Source: Methanoplanus limicola DSM 2279
GTDB taxonomy: Archaea; Halobacteriota; Methanomicrobia; Methanomicrobiales; Methanomicrobiaceae
NCBI RefSeq assembly: GCF_000243255.1
Contig: NZ_CM001436.1
Coordinates: 2,334,020-2,398,019, forward strand
Reading direction: 5' to 3'
Length of the DNA stretch: 64,000 nt
This document shows positions 63,083 to 64,000 of this stretch, piece after piece. A model generated the notes under the pieces. It had not been told where the DNA came from. It saw only the letters and a program-made list of their open reading frames with translations, and made no database searches. Each line of letters starts with the position of its first letter. Position 1 is the stretch's first letter. The translations under genes and the position numbers were made by a program.

Positions 63083-63514
63083 TCACGCGACATAGACGAC
63101 CTCACTCATCACATCGTCACGGATATGTGGGTTTAAACCGTCATATGTGACAAGGTCAACACTTCTCTCAAAGATGGATTCAGGATAGAATTTAAGTTCC
63201 ATATAATTGTCAAAAGTCTTTTCTCCTTCCCTGAATTCAACAAATACATCAACATCACTCTTTGGGGTATCTGTTCCCCTGGCACATGAGCCGAATATGC
63301 CAATCCTTAATACCCCGAATTTTTGAAATATTTCAGCCTCATATTTTATCAGGAGGTTAATTGGTGATGTTATGTGTGACAGTGCAGATGACATGGTGTG
63401 TGGTATAGTTGTAGCATTCAGTGGGTTATCATTATTACCATTATTCTCTGATGTTTTCAGGTTATCTAATGAGCCAGTTTTTTCTGTTGATTTTGAATTA
63501 TATGATGTATTCAT
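63083..63514 (-). CDS. MNT-type nucleotidyltransferase (solitary)
   Basis: 143 residues. After about 55 residues of Asn/Ser/Thr-rich tail comes the minimal nucleotidyltransferase domain: FGVLRIGIFGSCARGTDTPK, SDVDVFVEFREGEKTFDNYM (GSxARGTxxxxSDxDxxV), RSVDLVTYDGLNP. Ends EVVYVA, typical of MNT antitoxins. No HEPN gene is next to it in the window. Start at 63514 gives the long tail; a later ATG (63394, shortly before the domain) is possible. Confidence 0.82.
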   Translation of the reverse strand: MNTSYNSKSTEKTGSLDNLKTSENNGNNDNPLNATTIPHTMSSALSHITSPINLLIKYEAEIFQKFGVLRIGIFGSCARGTDTPKSDVDVFVEFREGEKTFDNYMELKFYPESIFERSVDLVTYDGLNPHIRDDVMSEVVYVA

Positions 63515-63618
63515 TTTCTGTACCGGACATATGTTCTTAGATAATAAATAACTGCTGCTTACCCGGGATTTTCTGCCTGTAAGAAATTACCAGGTCACCG
63601 ATCATACAGAAATCTGTC

Positions 63619-63790
63619 ATTAACTATTATCCATATCTCCGGATAATTCTGATTTAAGATTAACTAATGTCCAACAATACATACAGTGAAAATTAACTAA
63701 AATGGGACATATTATAATGCAAGTATTAACTAATAATGAACAAAAGATAATGTAAGAATTAACAAAAATTCATAAAAATATAACATACAC
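63619..63790 (+). promoter_or_regulatory. ATTAACTA repeats at 33-bp spacing upstream of the second DUF4143 ATPase gene
   Basis: ATTAACTA at 63619, 63659, 63692, 63725 and (as ATTAACAA) 63758: spacings 40, 33, 33 and 33 bp. The 33-bp units share further bases (ACA, ATAATGNAAG). The last unit is 68 bp from the start codon. Matches the idea of the 32-bp repeats in front of the other DUF4143 ATPase gene, with a different core word. Confidence 0.5.
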
Positions 63791-63825
63791 TAAAACATTA
63801 TATCCTGTCACGGCAATAACTAATC

Positions 63826-64000
63826 ATGCAGGAACTCACAAAACTTGAGATCCTGGAGATCCTGAATGACTGGAATTACTGGAACAGGGACTTTGAAGAA
63901 TACATCCCAAGACAGGAATACCTTGACAGGATAAAACTCTTCAGGAAATCAGGAGAAATAATTGTCCTGACCGGGATTCGGAGGAGTGGAAAATCAACTC
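63826..64000 (+). CDS. AAA-family ATPase, DUF4143 type (3' end outside window)
   Basis: Only the first 58 codons are in the window. MQELTKLEILEILNDWNYWN, IIVLTGIRRSGKST with the P-loop at the very end. Same family as the protein at 8905 (WWFSKTFNTGIDRL, GARRTGKST) but not a close copy. Confidence 0.8.
   Translation, partial: MQELTKLEILEILNDWNYWNRDFEEYIPRQEYLDRIKLFRKSGEIIVLTGIRRSGKST

Overview
The window looks like an accessory, defence-rich stretch of a euryarchaeal methanogen chromosome, most likely Methanomicrobiales (Methanoplanus/Methanolacinia-like). This is inferred from archaeal ribosomal proteins S24e and S27ae, an archaeal prepilin with a class III-type signal, many PAS and Cache sensor kinases, A+T-rich DNA with very frequent TCCGGA words, and the large number of mobile and defence genes. 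No rRNA, tRNA or CRISPR array was seen.

Layout. 1-16 kb: five copies of an Rpn/PD-(D/E)XK 'transposase' family (two intact, one cut by the window edge, one reduced to its C-terminal part, one diverged and truncated) interleaved with three paralogues of an unknown about 330-residue family, a PAS histidine kinase, an MNT-HEPN pair with a frameshifted HEPN gene, a DUF4143 ATPase, a pilin-LamG protein and a hexapeptide acyltransferase. 16.5-27.4 kb: a type I restriction-modification locus (hsdM, YhcG/DUF1016 nuclease, hsdS, a small repeat protein, hsdR). It carries degenerate re-duplications of the hsdM-3'/DUF1016 junction and a duplicated hsdM promoter region fused to an AlbA_2-type tail. 27.5-34.4 kb: more ordinary genes (rsgA, GNAT, zinc-ribbon protein, voltage-gated K+ channel, a D12-class DNA methylase, S24e/S27ae). 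34.6-39.6 kb: Panacea/DUF4065-like and related unknowns, then an AbiE-like two-gene module whose promoter holds five 24-bp inverted repeats at an exact 43-bp period. 39.7-43.9 kb: a four-gene two-component cluster. 44-46.2 kb: two SEC-C proteins. 46.3-50.2 kb: RloB/RloA diverging from an ATPase plus a TOPRIM-like DUF3226 gene that is frameshifted at an A7 run. 50.3-56 kb: a triplicated transglutaminase-like gene, an AlbA_2 regulator, a broken PIN toxin with its antitoxin, and a flavodoxin-ferredoxin fusion. 56.2-64 kb: a PLD-helicase, a WYL-OLD-small protein cassette, an MNT gene, and the start of a second DUF4143 ATPase.

How it fits together. The window stores several anti-mobile-element modules: type I R-M, Rpn, AbiE-like, RloAB, ATPase/TOPRIM, PLD-helicase and OLD. 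Many are decayed by short tandem-repeat expansion, homopolymer slippage or segmental duplication. Two patterns stand out. Every Rpn copy has a strong internal Shine-Dalgarno and ATG that would make its C-terminal third as a separate protein, like the intragenic antitoxins reported for E. coli Rpn genes. Regularly spaced (31, 32-33, 41, 43 bp) direct or inverted repeats sit in front of several modules and look like multi-site operators.
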